DNA of 64,000 nt, taken from positions 2,162,001-2,226,000 of the forward strand of contig JAMJFZ010000289.1 of the NCBI GenBank assembly GCA_026225945.1, written 5' to 3'. Both the position numbers and the translations under genes were made by a program. Under the pieces are notes generated by a model. That model was given only the letters and a program-made list of their open reading frames with translations. It ran no database searches and was not told the DNA's origin. The first letter of the stretch is position 1, and each line of letters begins with the position of its first letter. This stretch comes from Cricetomys ansorgei (taxonomy: Eukaryota; Chordata; Mammalia; Rodentia; Nesomyidae). This document shows, piece after piece, positions 40,119 through 52,100 of this stretch.

Positions 40119-43100
40119 CAACTGGTAGCATTCTGAGTGTTGGAGTATTTCTAAATTAATTTAGAGGCTGTGGGAAAAGAGGGATTTTTAGAAGCAAACC
40201 GATAGAAGTAAGCGGAAAGCGATGTTCGGCATGTCGGGCCGTGTGCTCACTGGAAGAGCTGTTGTGGAAGTGAAGGCAGAGAATGCTCCTCAGTCAGTCC
40301 AGACTTTCAACTGCACATTCTGCGTTAGAGGTTATTATCTCCCTTGCTTGACGGCTGTCTTTTTAATTAGTGGAATTACCAACTATAGGCTAATGCATTC
40401 TCAGCTCTTCATTGCTTTATATTCTTATATTTTCCTGTTATTCATGGAGTTGTGTGTTATTAAGTTATTTGGTTTGCATATGAGGCAATATTATAGCCCC
40501 TCTTCCTCCCCATCATGCTTTTTACTGTAAGATCACCGGTAGACAAGCTCAGCTGTCTAAGAGCAGCCCAGAGTCCTTATTCTTTTCATGAGCAATAATG
40601 TATGGAGACTTTAATAGGAAGTCTAGTCAAAGATTTAAAGGTGTCCATTAAGAAAGAATAGTGTTGCCTATTCAAGCATTGCTCTGAATTATATCATTAA
40701 AATTCAATAAAAGTTGAGGAAACTGTGTATTGAGCTAAGAGTCTGGCAAGGTGCAACACAGAGGTTTTGCTTGGTCTTCCTGGGTGTAGAAGGTAAGTTT
40801 TGTGTGCCTGCACTAACATCAACACGTTGACTGTTTCAGGGTGTCCATTGCTGTCAGCTGAGCTGGAAGAAGCAGAGGATGTGCAGCAAGAGGCCGCCCT
40901 GCTGGCAAAGTGGCAGAGGATTATGGGAATCAACTATGAGATAGTGGTAGGTTAGCTCAGTCTTCCCGTTTCCTGGCTTGTACCTGTGTCTGAGCAGGGA
41001 ACTTGGGGTGGCAATGAAGATAATCTTTTGAGTGAGCCCTGGAAAGAGATCGAATGTCAAGAAGCCTTCGAAGGCTGTACTAGTAGCCAGAGAGATAATA
41101 AATGGTTTGCAAGTTTGAGAACTCTTGTGTTATCATACTTCAATATTTCTAGGAGTGGTGTAAATAATGTATACCACAAAAATGTTATCTCAATTCTTTT
41201 TATTTTTCTGTCCCAGTTCTTAAGTATGAGATTTATAGAAAGAATGAGAGTAGAATGACACTTCAAGTAAATTAAAGCTGATTATGACTTATGACAGAGT
41301 TGTAGGCTTGCTTTCCTTTCTTCCTTGCTTTCCTTCCTTCCTGCCCTTCTTCCTTTCTTCCTTATATCCTTCCTTAAAAAATCACTTTAGACAAAGTCTC
41401 ATGTGGCCCAGGCTAGCCTCAGAGTGTCTGGATAGACTAAGGACTATAAGTTCCTGGTCCTCCAGCCTCCACTTTCCTAGCGCTGGGCTTGCAGGAGTGT
41501 ACCATGCTCTGTCTCCCGCCACCTTTGCCGTTCTTATGAATTTGTCTCTGTTATAGATTGATTCCTTTTTCATATTACTTACTTATTGCATGGCAATGTT
41601 TCATGTTTATTAACAGTGTGTATATCTAGCAAAGATACTGTGGTTTGCTATTCTAAAGAGTAACGAAGTTGACACACATTATTAGAATGTCAGGGATTTA
41701 AAAAACAAAACGCTACATTCAGCATGATTTTTAATATTTACAATATTCATATACCCCTTCGTTAGAAGAGGTAAAAGAGAACAGATAATATTTATTACAC
41801 GTGACACTGACCTTCATTGCTAAGCAGTATTCTCAACTTTGCACTTCATTTTCATGGAAAAACCGAGTTTTAAAAACTCAAGGTAGTTAACAGCCAAATA
41901 AAAATGATCAAGTATAGCAATGAGCGTTTTAACGCTAAGCTAGGGAGGAATGCACTAGGATCCAGGTGAAGACCGGTTCTTTTAGCGCTGACTTTGTGGG
42001 TGGGGTTAATGGGGCTGGTGTACACAGCCGACACCTGCTGTTTAGGTGGTAATTGAATGAGAGGGGGTGCTGGACAATCCATTTCATCTCGATCAGAACC
42101 AAGACTGAACCTTTAATGCCCTTTTGTGCACCTGTTGATGATATTCCTAGTACTCTGTAAGAGCAGAATGCCCTGGAAGTCGGGACCGCACCATTTACGA
42201 TCCCTGCACAGGTAAATAGGAGTAGCGCTGCCTTCTCTCTGTCTGCTGTGTACTGGGCAGAGTTAACGAGATCATAGAGGGGGGTGGTGTAGCAGAGATA
42301 GCTAATGACATCACTGAGGACCTGGTGGGTTCTTAGAGGAAGTGAGCTCGAAGAAGTTGGGGTTTCAGGACAGAGAAGACTGTCACCCAGCATCAGAGTT
42401 CAGAGTCAGATGATTCCGTTCTGACAACAACCTTTCCCCAACTACCATTAAGTTATGAAAGATCTTATTTGGTTAATTTCTTTGTGAGAAATGACACATG
42501 GAACCCATAGTATGCATATCTGCAAGTTCCAAGTATGCTGCTTTTGCAGGATACTTTTGCAACTGTCCAATAATACGCAGCTTACAATAAGACTTTTGAA
42601 GCTGTTTTTTTTTTTTTGTGTGTGTGAGAAATTTGACTGATTGGATCAACTTAAAATATTCACATGAGTAGAAAAAAAAAAAAAGACTGTTAGCATTGTG
42701 ACCATTTTTCTCCTTCCAGGTGGCTCACGTGAGCAAGTTTAGTGAGAACAGCGGCTTGGGGATAAGTCTGGAAGCAGCTGTGGGCCACCACTTCATCCGC
42801 TCTGTTCTGCCAGAAGGCCCCGTGGGGCACAGTGGGAAGCTCTTCAGTGGAGATGAGCTATTGGAAGTAAGGAGCTCTGATTTTCTTTTTTCTACCGATT
42901 CAAGATGGAAAAGGCTGCTGGAGAATAAACTGTGGTGAATAACGACATCATAAAGTCAACCCAAAGCAGAAATGCCAAAGCTATGTGTGTACACAGAACT
43001 GCAGATCCAGTTCCATTGTTTTGTTGCTGTGGGGTGTGTGTGTGTGTGTGTGTGTTGTGTTGTATGCTGTTTTAGCTTCCAAAGACTATGGAACTTTCTA

Positions 43101-46100
43101 TGACAAGTTTTAAAGTGTGTGTTCAGTTCTTAGAACAGGCAACACCCTCATGTGCTTCCAGAGAGACTACTGACGGTGCGAGTGTGCTTTCTGTCCCCGC
43201 TCGCTCAATTCCTATCACTCATAGCTATCGACTGGTATTTGTTTCTCTCCAATCTGTCAATGTTTTTTTTTCTAACTGCAGAAATAAAAATTGAAAACAT
43301 TTTGCTTCCAGTTTTAAACCCATTTTAGCATACTATATATGTCATTTCCAGTTTTTCTTAGTAAGTTCATTAATGCTAATTCCTTATGGTCTTCTGCGTC
43401 CTTTGGGAATATTTTTCTCTCTCTTTGACCATACACTGGCACATCAAACCTGGAGAGATGTTAAGGGTTTTGCCCTGAGTGTCTGAGGAGCTCCAGTTAC
43501 AGCCAGATTCTACACTTGGTGTGGGGGTCCCTCTTCGGTAGTACTCGCAAAGTTAACACTCACCGCAGTTCTGGGCATGGAAGTCCCACAGCGATCGCTG
43601 GAGTGAAATTTATGTTCATGAAAAATGATGTTCTTAGACAAAGCTTTGTAGTCTAAAAGTTTTGTCTCATGTGGAGCCTGTGATTGTCTCTGCAGGTGAA
43701 TGGTATAAATTTGCTTGGGGAAAATCATCAGGACGTGGTCACTATTTTGAAAGAATTGCCTATAGACGTGACGATGGTGTGCTGTCGCCGAACTGTGCCC
43801 CCCACTGCCTCGACAGCGTTGGATAGCCTGGACATTGGTGACCTTGAACTAACAGAAAAGGTATCAAACTTGCAGAAACAAGGCTAATTTGAGTACACAA
43901 TGGCAAACCTTAATAGTGTTAAAAATGATAAGCTGTTTTAATTTTTCTTAATACTTGATTTTTTTTTAACACAGTCTGTCCTTATAGAATAAGTCTGTAA
44001 GTCAAACAGGCCCGGGTTAGAATCGGAGTTGAACAGTATCCTGGACAAGTCACCTCACCCTTCTGAACCCTAGTTTTTATTTTTTTAAACTATAGGTTAG
44101 GATGATGCCCATCTCATGAAGACTCTGCAGGTTAAACTAGTTACAGTAGGTGCCACTGCACACCATGTACTAACAGTAGGCACCAGTCAGTCTACACCGT
44201 GTACTCATCAGTAGGTACTATTCAGTCTACACCGTGTACCTGACAGTAGGTACCACTGCACACTGTGTACTTGCAGCATTCCTAATAACTTTTTCTGTCC
44301 CATTTGGCAGAAGTATGCAAATAGTGTATGTGTGGTACACACATGGAAAAACACTTTTATATATCTACTTAACTGTGTCTAGTTTGCAGTTAACCATTTA
44401 GTAAATAGCTAAAATATAGAAGAATATATTATATATATACATATATGTATATACATTTTAATTTATTTTTGCATTTTAGTGTGAGAATATGAGAAAGTTG
44501 AACTCATAATTCATGTCAAATAATCTTCAGTGATGTCCATTTTCTCATCTACTTATCTGTTTGGATCACAGTGTTCAGAAACAGAGCGGATCATTTTTTT
44601 GGAAGAAGTGTTGTATATGGTTGGCATGGGACCCTCAGATCTCATGAGGAAGGGATTGCATTCACATTATGCTGAAGGAATCGATGCACTAGAATAATTT
44701 TGCAACTAAGAAGGATAAAGTGCACAATTTATTATTCACATGGGTGATCATCATAGGGCAGAACGAGACGTTGGATTCTGGATTGTGCGCACCTTGAAGG
44801 CTATGCCACGTCTGCATGCACATGTTTGTGTGGTGTCGATGGGATGATCACAGGAAAGGGAGGGGGAGGAGGGCTGCGTCCGTGCCTCTAGGCGGTGCGC
44901 TAGAATAGCAGAAGCAGAGGCAGCACATGAACTAGAATTTTATCCTGACAAAACACAAAACAGAACTCTTAAATTTGATAGGTTCATAGAGATAAATGGG
45001 GTGGGTTTTCACCTATTTCATTTTTATTTGTTTTTCTTGAGAGCAGCTGACATTTGAAGCCCAGTTTCCAAGTCAGATGCTCTGTAAACATCACTTCTAT
45101 TTAACCCCTGTATTTCTACGCACTGTGGGGGCATTATTTGCATATGACACAAAACTTAACACAAACCCTCTTTTTCCTGATTTTCTCTTATTTATCCTGT
45201 GTTCTTTTTAGTTAGTAATAGCAACATACTTCTTATTCTTCAAATTTATACAAGAAGTGAAAGTCACCCATAAACCATGCTGGAGACATATAACTGCTGA
45301 ATAAGCTTATAAGAGATTCTAGTTTGTATATTTTTTAATGATTTATTTAATTGTATCTTATGCATTGGTGTGAGGGTATAAGATCCCCTGGAACTAGAGT
45401 TACAGACAATTGTGAGCTGTCATGTTGAGCTTTTTAACCACTGAGTCATCTTTCCAGCCCCCCTAGTTTATATTTTTAATGCCTGTTATGACTTGGATTT
45501 TTGAGAATGTTTTGTTCTGTACAGCCACAGCAACCTAGCATTTTCTTGTATGTGTGTCAACTGCTGTTCCCTGTGCAGTAAGAGATGCCTGACCTGTTCT
45601 TCAGCCTCATATAGATCTAGGTGAGTTTATCGGGTCCTCGGAGACAGAGGATCCTATGCTGGCGATGCCTGATGTGGATCAGAATGCCGAGGAGGTTCAA
45701 ACACCGCTGGCCATGTGGGAGGCTGGCATTCAGTGCATAGAGCTGGAGAAAGGCAGCAGGGGCCTTGGCTTCAGCATTTTAGACTATCAGGTAATTGTAT
45801 CCTATTTTTCCTAACTTCTGAAAGGATGCCATATTTAAACAGTAAATTGTTACTAGCAGAGAACAAGAAAATACTATTTTACAATTACTAATGACATTGT
45901 TCAAATTAATTGTTCAGGATAGTAATATATAATCGGTGTGATTTCTTTTTTATTAAAAAAGGTTTCTTTTAGCATTATATTTACTGAACTGTTTTATGTT
46001 TCCAGTCCAAGAATTTGAAGAAAACACAGAATATATTTTAGGTGTATCATAATATAGTGGGTTCTTTTTGTCATTTGGGGAATCCTTTTATTTCCATGCT

Positions 46101-49100
46101 CTTAATCAACATGTTTATATTTTAGTAGCAATCCATAAAGTATTAGCTATAATTTTTTTGTATAATATGAGGGATGAATTTATACTTGAATATATCACAA
46201 ATTATAGAATTTTAGTCATTTTACTAAATTTATGATTGCTTATAAATTGGCTCAGTGCAGCCTGCACCTTTCCCTGAACTGTTTCATGGTAGGCAAATGT
46301 GGAAATGCTAAACACTGACAGATCACAAGTGTTATTCATACGAGATGAGAACTAAGGCTATGTCTGATGACTGCAGACCATGTGTGTGTGTGTAGCACAC
46401 TTGCTCCATGGCTTCGCCTTATATGTCTTCATTTCTCAAGGACAATACCTGCATCAGAGTGCATCCATCCACTACACAAATACTGTGGTTGCGAATGCCC
46501 TCAGCATCCAGCTTCAAGTTTACAAACTTGACAGTTTACCAAAAATTAAAATTCCATCATCTTGAAGTTCTCCAGCATTAAGTAAGGGTCTATTCAGCAA
46601 CACTAGCAAAAGAGGCTTCCATTGTTTCTGATGAACTTCTCTGATTTTCCTAGAATGAAACAGACACCACCTAGTCCTAGGTATTAAAACCTCATATGAA
46701 ATCTTGAAGATGCTTGGAGACAGTTAGAGGGGGCAACTTGAAAAGTATACTTTTGATGTCAGACTGACCTGATTTCTCACCCTCCTGCCCCGTTAGGACC
46801 CCATCGACCCGGCGAGAACTGTGATAGTAATTCGTTCTCTGGTGCCTGGTGGCATTGCTGAAAAGGATGGGCGGCTTCTTCCGGGAGACAGGCTCATGTT
46901 TGTCAATGACATTGGCCTGGAAAACAGCAGTCTTGAAGAGGCTGTCGAAGCCCTGAAGGGAGCGCCGTCAGGGATGGTGCGCATAGGTGTGGCCAAGCCT
47001 TTGCCTGTAAGAACTTGGATTTTTGTTGATTTTGTGCATATTTGCAAGGGAAAGGGCTCAGAGAAAGGAGAAAAAAAGAATAGTTACTTAGGAGCAAAAT
47101 CTTTGTAGCTTGTTCCAGGTCAATATTTAATGTTTCATATTCGGTTTGCGACTGAAACATACAATGCATATTTCTGTCACTTAAAGTAAGGCTTCATAAA
47201 TAATAAACTGAAATCCTTGAGCGACTGAAACATACAATGCATATTTCTGTCACTTAAAGTAAGGCTTCATAAATAATAAACTGAAATCCTTGGGCAAATA
47301 AGAAAAAAATGCTTTTTCTATAAAAGTTCTATATAGGTGACCGATACCAGATGATGTGGTCATACCGTATTTTCCCTTTTTATTACAGAGTAGAATACAA
47401 GTGTACAGTTCTTAGTAGGGTCTTAGCTTTGCACTGTGAGCTCAGGAGGGTAATTCTAGCGGATGGCCATCCTCGGACAGTTTAGTTTCGTTTGCTCCTA
47501 CAAGCCGTGTTGTATTAGAGGTTGCAAGTTGACCCCTCTGAATTTTAGGGAACAGGTACTTTAAGTGTTTTCAAAGTTTCTTACAAGCATTCTCATAACT
47601 ACCTGGGAAGAAGTGCTCTCCACTTCACGTTAGAAAGGTCGGAGCAGTTCACCATGTGATCAGTGATGTTCCTTGTCACGCGCACTGCAGCCACCACAGT
47701 AATACTCGAGAAGGAGGGAGCAGAGCATTGATTTTCCTTAGTGCTTTATTCGGCAGCTTTTAACGTCACAGTACTTAAAAATTTGCTTTTCGTTATTTAG
47801 CCAGAATATTTAGTATATAAAAATGACCGGAAGATTATTATAAAAATCATTGACTTTGAGTGTCCTTTTTAAGAAGAATAAAAAAAAAATGGTAGAAAGG
47901 GATTCTCATCTAATTGTTGGTGCTTATGCTAGGGAAAAGGCCTCTGCATCTTCTCAAATGAAGTGATTCAGATGAACATTTGTCTGACCTCTTAGTTTTC
48001 ATTTTATATTGAAGTCCTATGTTATCACTTGAAGACTCACCCTTTCCTCCATTCTCCTTTCTCTTCTACCCTCTTCCTCTTCCCACTCTTTGCTGTTCTT
48101 TCTTTCCCACAAACCCCTTCTCTATATGTCCTGCCAATGTCCTGCAGCTTTCACCAGAAGAAGGCTATGTGTCTGCTAAGGAGGATGCCTTTCTCTGCCC
48201 ACCCCACTCCTGCAAGGAGCCAGGCCTGCCTGACAAAGCCCTCTTCAGGGCCGACTTGGCTTTGGTTAGTGGCCACAACTGATCAAACCTTCTTTTTAAA
48301 TTCTTCTGAATTCTACTTTTAAAACATATTCTGCCAGAGTTTTATTGAATTGCTTGCTCATTGTATGTAAAAGCTCTATGTGCACATATTGCTTTAAACT
48401 AGAGAGTGTGAATTCGGTCTTTAACATATATTATGCCAATACTAATTCAGAAGGGCAGTAATTCTTTCTGTTAATATGTTAAAATTACCAGCTCTTGAAT
48501 GCCCTATTTTTAGAAAGTTTTATTATATTCATAGTAAGTATAATAGATTCACATTATACTTAAAATATGAGGGGACTTTGGTCCTCTTTCATGAGCACTG
48601 TAATTTATTTAGGGTGCTGTGGACTTTTTGAGGTTCTCTGATGTTAAGTCATATCTGGCCATAGCAGATTCATTTGGAAATGTCGTCGTAGGACACAAAG
48701 ATATCATTTATTCATTCATTTTATTTATTTATTTATTTTTATTTTTTTTTATTCTTTTATTTATTTTTTTCTTTTTTGAGACGGGGTCTCACTGTGTTGC
48801 TATGGCTTGTATTCAACACGCAGCGATCCATCCACCTGCCTCTGCCTCCTGAGTGCTATGATTAAAGGCAGAGGCAGCCCCACCCACCTCACTGTCTTTG
48901 CAGTACACCAAGAAACAATATCTCTCCAGGGTTTGGATGCATTTTTTAACCCCTTTAAATGAATGCCAATTGAGAAGATTGCTTCCATTCACATGGAAAT
49001 GCAGTGCCTTCTAATAGGCTCTGTTTTCTTGGACTGGTCACTCAATTTCCTGGGGTTCTCATGTTTCATCTCTACAGTAATTGAGCAATGGAATTTTAGG

Positions 49101-52100
49101 ATCTCTTAAGATTTAAAGGTAGCTCTACAAATTCTTGTGGAGTATTCTTTTTAGGAGTACTTAAAAACAAACATTTGTCTATTATAATCGGGCATAGGAC
49201 TCGGTTAATATTATCTGTCTAGATAACATACACTAAGTATTTATCACCCACATTGTTTTACATAATATACATTTGTAGAAGATAACCTCACTTGGAAATG
49301 TTCCAACAGCATTTTAACAGCGTTTTACAGCAATATGGCTTGCTAATGTTCAAATGTTTATTACTTAAAGCTTCTAGTAACCAGTCCATAATCAGGCTGC
49401 ATCATTGTTAGTGCTATTCTAGCTCAGACACAAAGTTTCTCTTTGGTTTCTACAACTTAGCCGTATAATAGACAATCACAGAGCTGCCTTTATAAATAAT
49501 GGTTTATTAGTTAAATATGAAGAATGATACCCCAGTTCTTTGCATCATAAATGTTGTGTATCTTGTTTATGTAACTGTTTCAACTTAGAATTTACTAATT
49601 CCTTTGTTAGTTGCAACCTTTAGCTTAGTTGATGGGATGAAAAGGTGTCTGGTGGCCTCTGCTGTGGCTGGTCTGTCCATGTTCGTGCTGCTGTATCAGT
49701 GTACCTTTCAGGTGATTAAGAGTGGGACAGCACATGGAGAGACCAGAACAAACAAAGACACACAAAAGGCAACAACTGTGCCTGGTAGCTCAAGTCGGGA
49801 CAGCGATGTGTTAGGGTGCGGTAACCAGCTGGTCTTATTTTATTCCTAGATAGATGCACCCAATGCTGAGTCATTAGCAGAATCAAGATTCGAGTCTCAG
49901 TTCTCTCCTGATAACGACAGTGTCTATTCTACACAAGCCTCTGTTTTATCTCTCCACGATAGTGCGTGTAGCGATGGCATGAGCTATGGACCCTCCCTTC
50001 CATCATCTCCCAAGGTACAGCAGGAGTGTCCTTTCATTTTGGAGAAGTCTGTATACCCTTTTAGTGGTCAGAGTTTCTGAGAACTGTAGGAGTAGCCTAA
50101 GAGGTAGTTTTAGTTACTGTTTTATTGCTGTGAAGAGATACCACAATGTAGATAACTTAAAAAAAAGAAAGCATTTAATTGGGGGCTTGCTTACAGTGTC
50201 AGAGGGTTGAGTCACGATCAGGCCAGGGAGTGTGGTAGCAGGCACGAAGGCATGATGATGCAGCAGAGCTAAGAAGTATGTCCTATCCACAAGAGGCAGA
50301 CGGAGGGTGAGGCTAGGCATGGAGTGGGCTTTTGAAACCTCAGAGCCAACCCCAGTGACTCACCTCCTCCAATAGACCACACCTCCTAATCCATCTAAAT
50401 AGTCCACTAACTTGGAACCTCATTCCAACCACAACAAAGCACGTTAATGATGTCTGCTCTCTCCGGTCACAGATTCGCATCAGATCAGAGTACAATGTAT
50501 ACTCATGTTGTTGATTGTTAGACTACTAACTGTCTACTGTGAGACAAACTGATAGAAACAAAGATTTTATTAAGATTGTCATAATATATATTTCTCCAAT
50601 TTTGCTTTTAGCAGTGTGTTTGGAAAAATTAGGTTGACTATTTTTTAGTGTTTTTTTTTTTTTAACTTTTAGGCAAAGGTGGATAGTAAAATTTTGTAGT
50701 AATTTAACAATCACTAGCTGATTTGGACTTAGTGCTGTTACTTATTAATGTAAAGTGATGGCAAAGAATACTTTATATAAAGATCATAGTGGAAGGCTGT
50801 CACGTTTACATCAGTGGGTGTGAATGAGGAGCATAGTCACTGCGTGGCATATCTGCTGTCTAGACTTTAAAGATGGCTTATTAGTGTGAATGCCAATACT
50901 CTATTTTTTTAGTGACGTATTATGAGAAATAATGTTTTAAAACCTGCGTAAACTTTTAAGTACAAACTGGCATGTTGATACATATGTCACTTTTGGATTT
51001 TCCGCTTACTAGAGATTGAATATTTCTCTATATTTTAGCCATTATTTTTGATCTCTGCATGCATTTCACTCATTTTTATTGCGTGTTGACTGCTTATTCT
51101 GTAGATTATAGTCTCAGAATTTATTTATAAAACACTTATACCTATATACATGTACTATGAGTGTCTGTACATTGGGGTAGAGAAAACCCTGAAATGTGTG
51201 AATGCGATACTTCCCAACTTCAGGACTCATGTTACTTAGGAGCAAACAAGGTTTTGTGGAAGCTCTGTTCTATCTGATTTATCGTGTGTGTCCAGTAGTG
51301 ACCGAGTACAGAACAGGGTATCTAGACAAACCGTGCATGTGTGGATGTAGCTTCTTTTCTATGTTGGAAATATATAGTAAATGAACACGGAGATAAAGCG
51401 ACTTTGACAACATTTTTCCTTAACCTGACACTGTGTTTTCCACACACACTGAATTATTCTGTGGAAAAGGACCTAACTCTTGAGACAGTTGGGGACTAGG
51501 GTCCCTTAGGTCTGGCTTTGTTTCCTTCTTTTCCTGATTAACAACTGGTTTTGGCCAGGACATTGGCAGAGCATTTTGTTATGTCTGGGGTACACCTGCT
51601 ACCCTTGCCCACGCCACCAGACACCCTCCTGGAATTGGTTTGCAAGATGCAGTCTTCAGTGAGCAGCTGCTCCTCTCCTACACACCTGAGGTCCCTGGCT
51701 GTCTCTGTCTGGACTGTGTTCATCCTTGACTGGCCTCAGGCTGGAAACTGGTTTCATTTCCTGTTGGGATCTCCTACTCTGTAGCATTGCACACGGCGTG
51801 CCAGTGGGACAGATTGCATTGTTTAGCGTAGTAATTGTTACTCAAAGGGATTACACAATCTGCAGACTGAGAAGCATATATTTTACAGGGCAAACACTGG
51901 CTATATGCAGCACAGCATATTGACTTGTTGAAGTCTGTTTGTCTCATTTTTTTTTCTTCTGAGCAGTTTACTCTTTGGTTGAAGCAAAGTTTGGCAAGCT
52001 GGCCTGACAACTGAAATATTTAAACTAAAAAGGAACAAATAAGACATTAATGAGGGTTCTTAAACCTCCTGTGGGCTTTCAATTTTCTTAGTTAAACACT

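Larger units (their letters stand above)
38121..40839 (+). other. Mpdz: Mpdz intron 11
   Basis: Holds an antisense B1-type SINE, a G/GA tract, and a T-rich stretch at about 39,409-39,435 that could be the tail of an antisense retrocopy I could not identify. Otherwise nothing recognised. Confidence 0.8.
43861..45604 (+). other. Mpdz: Mpdz intron 14
   Basis: Contains a four-unit minisatellite, a TA-rich stretch near 44,425-44,455 and an antisense B3 remnant. Confidence 0.85.

Noticed and set aside
41935..42393. 152-codon antisense open frame in intron 12
   Set aside because: No domain, no visible codon bias or splice context, and no similarity I recognise; intron of this length can give such a frame by chance.
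23439..44273. Spaced tandem repeats that could suggest a CRISPR-like array
   Set aside because: Units are contiguous minisatellites in mammalian introns, with no unique spacers.
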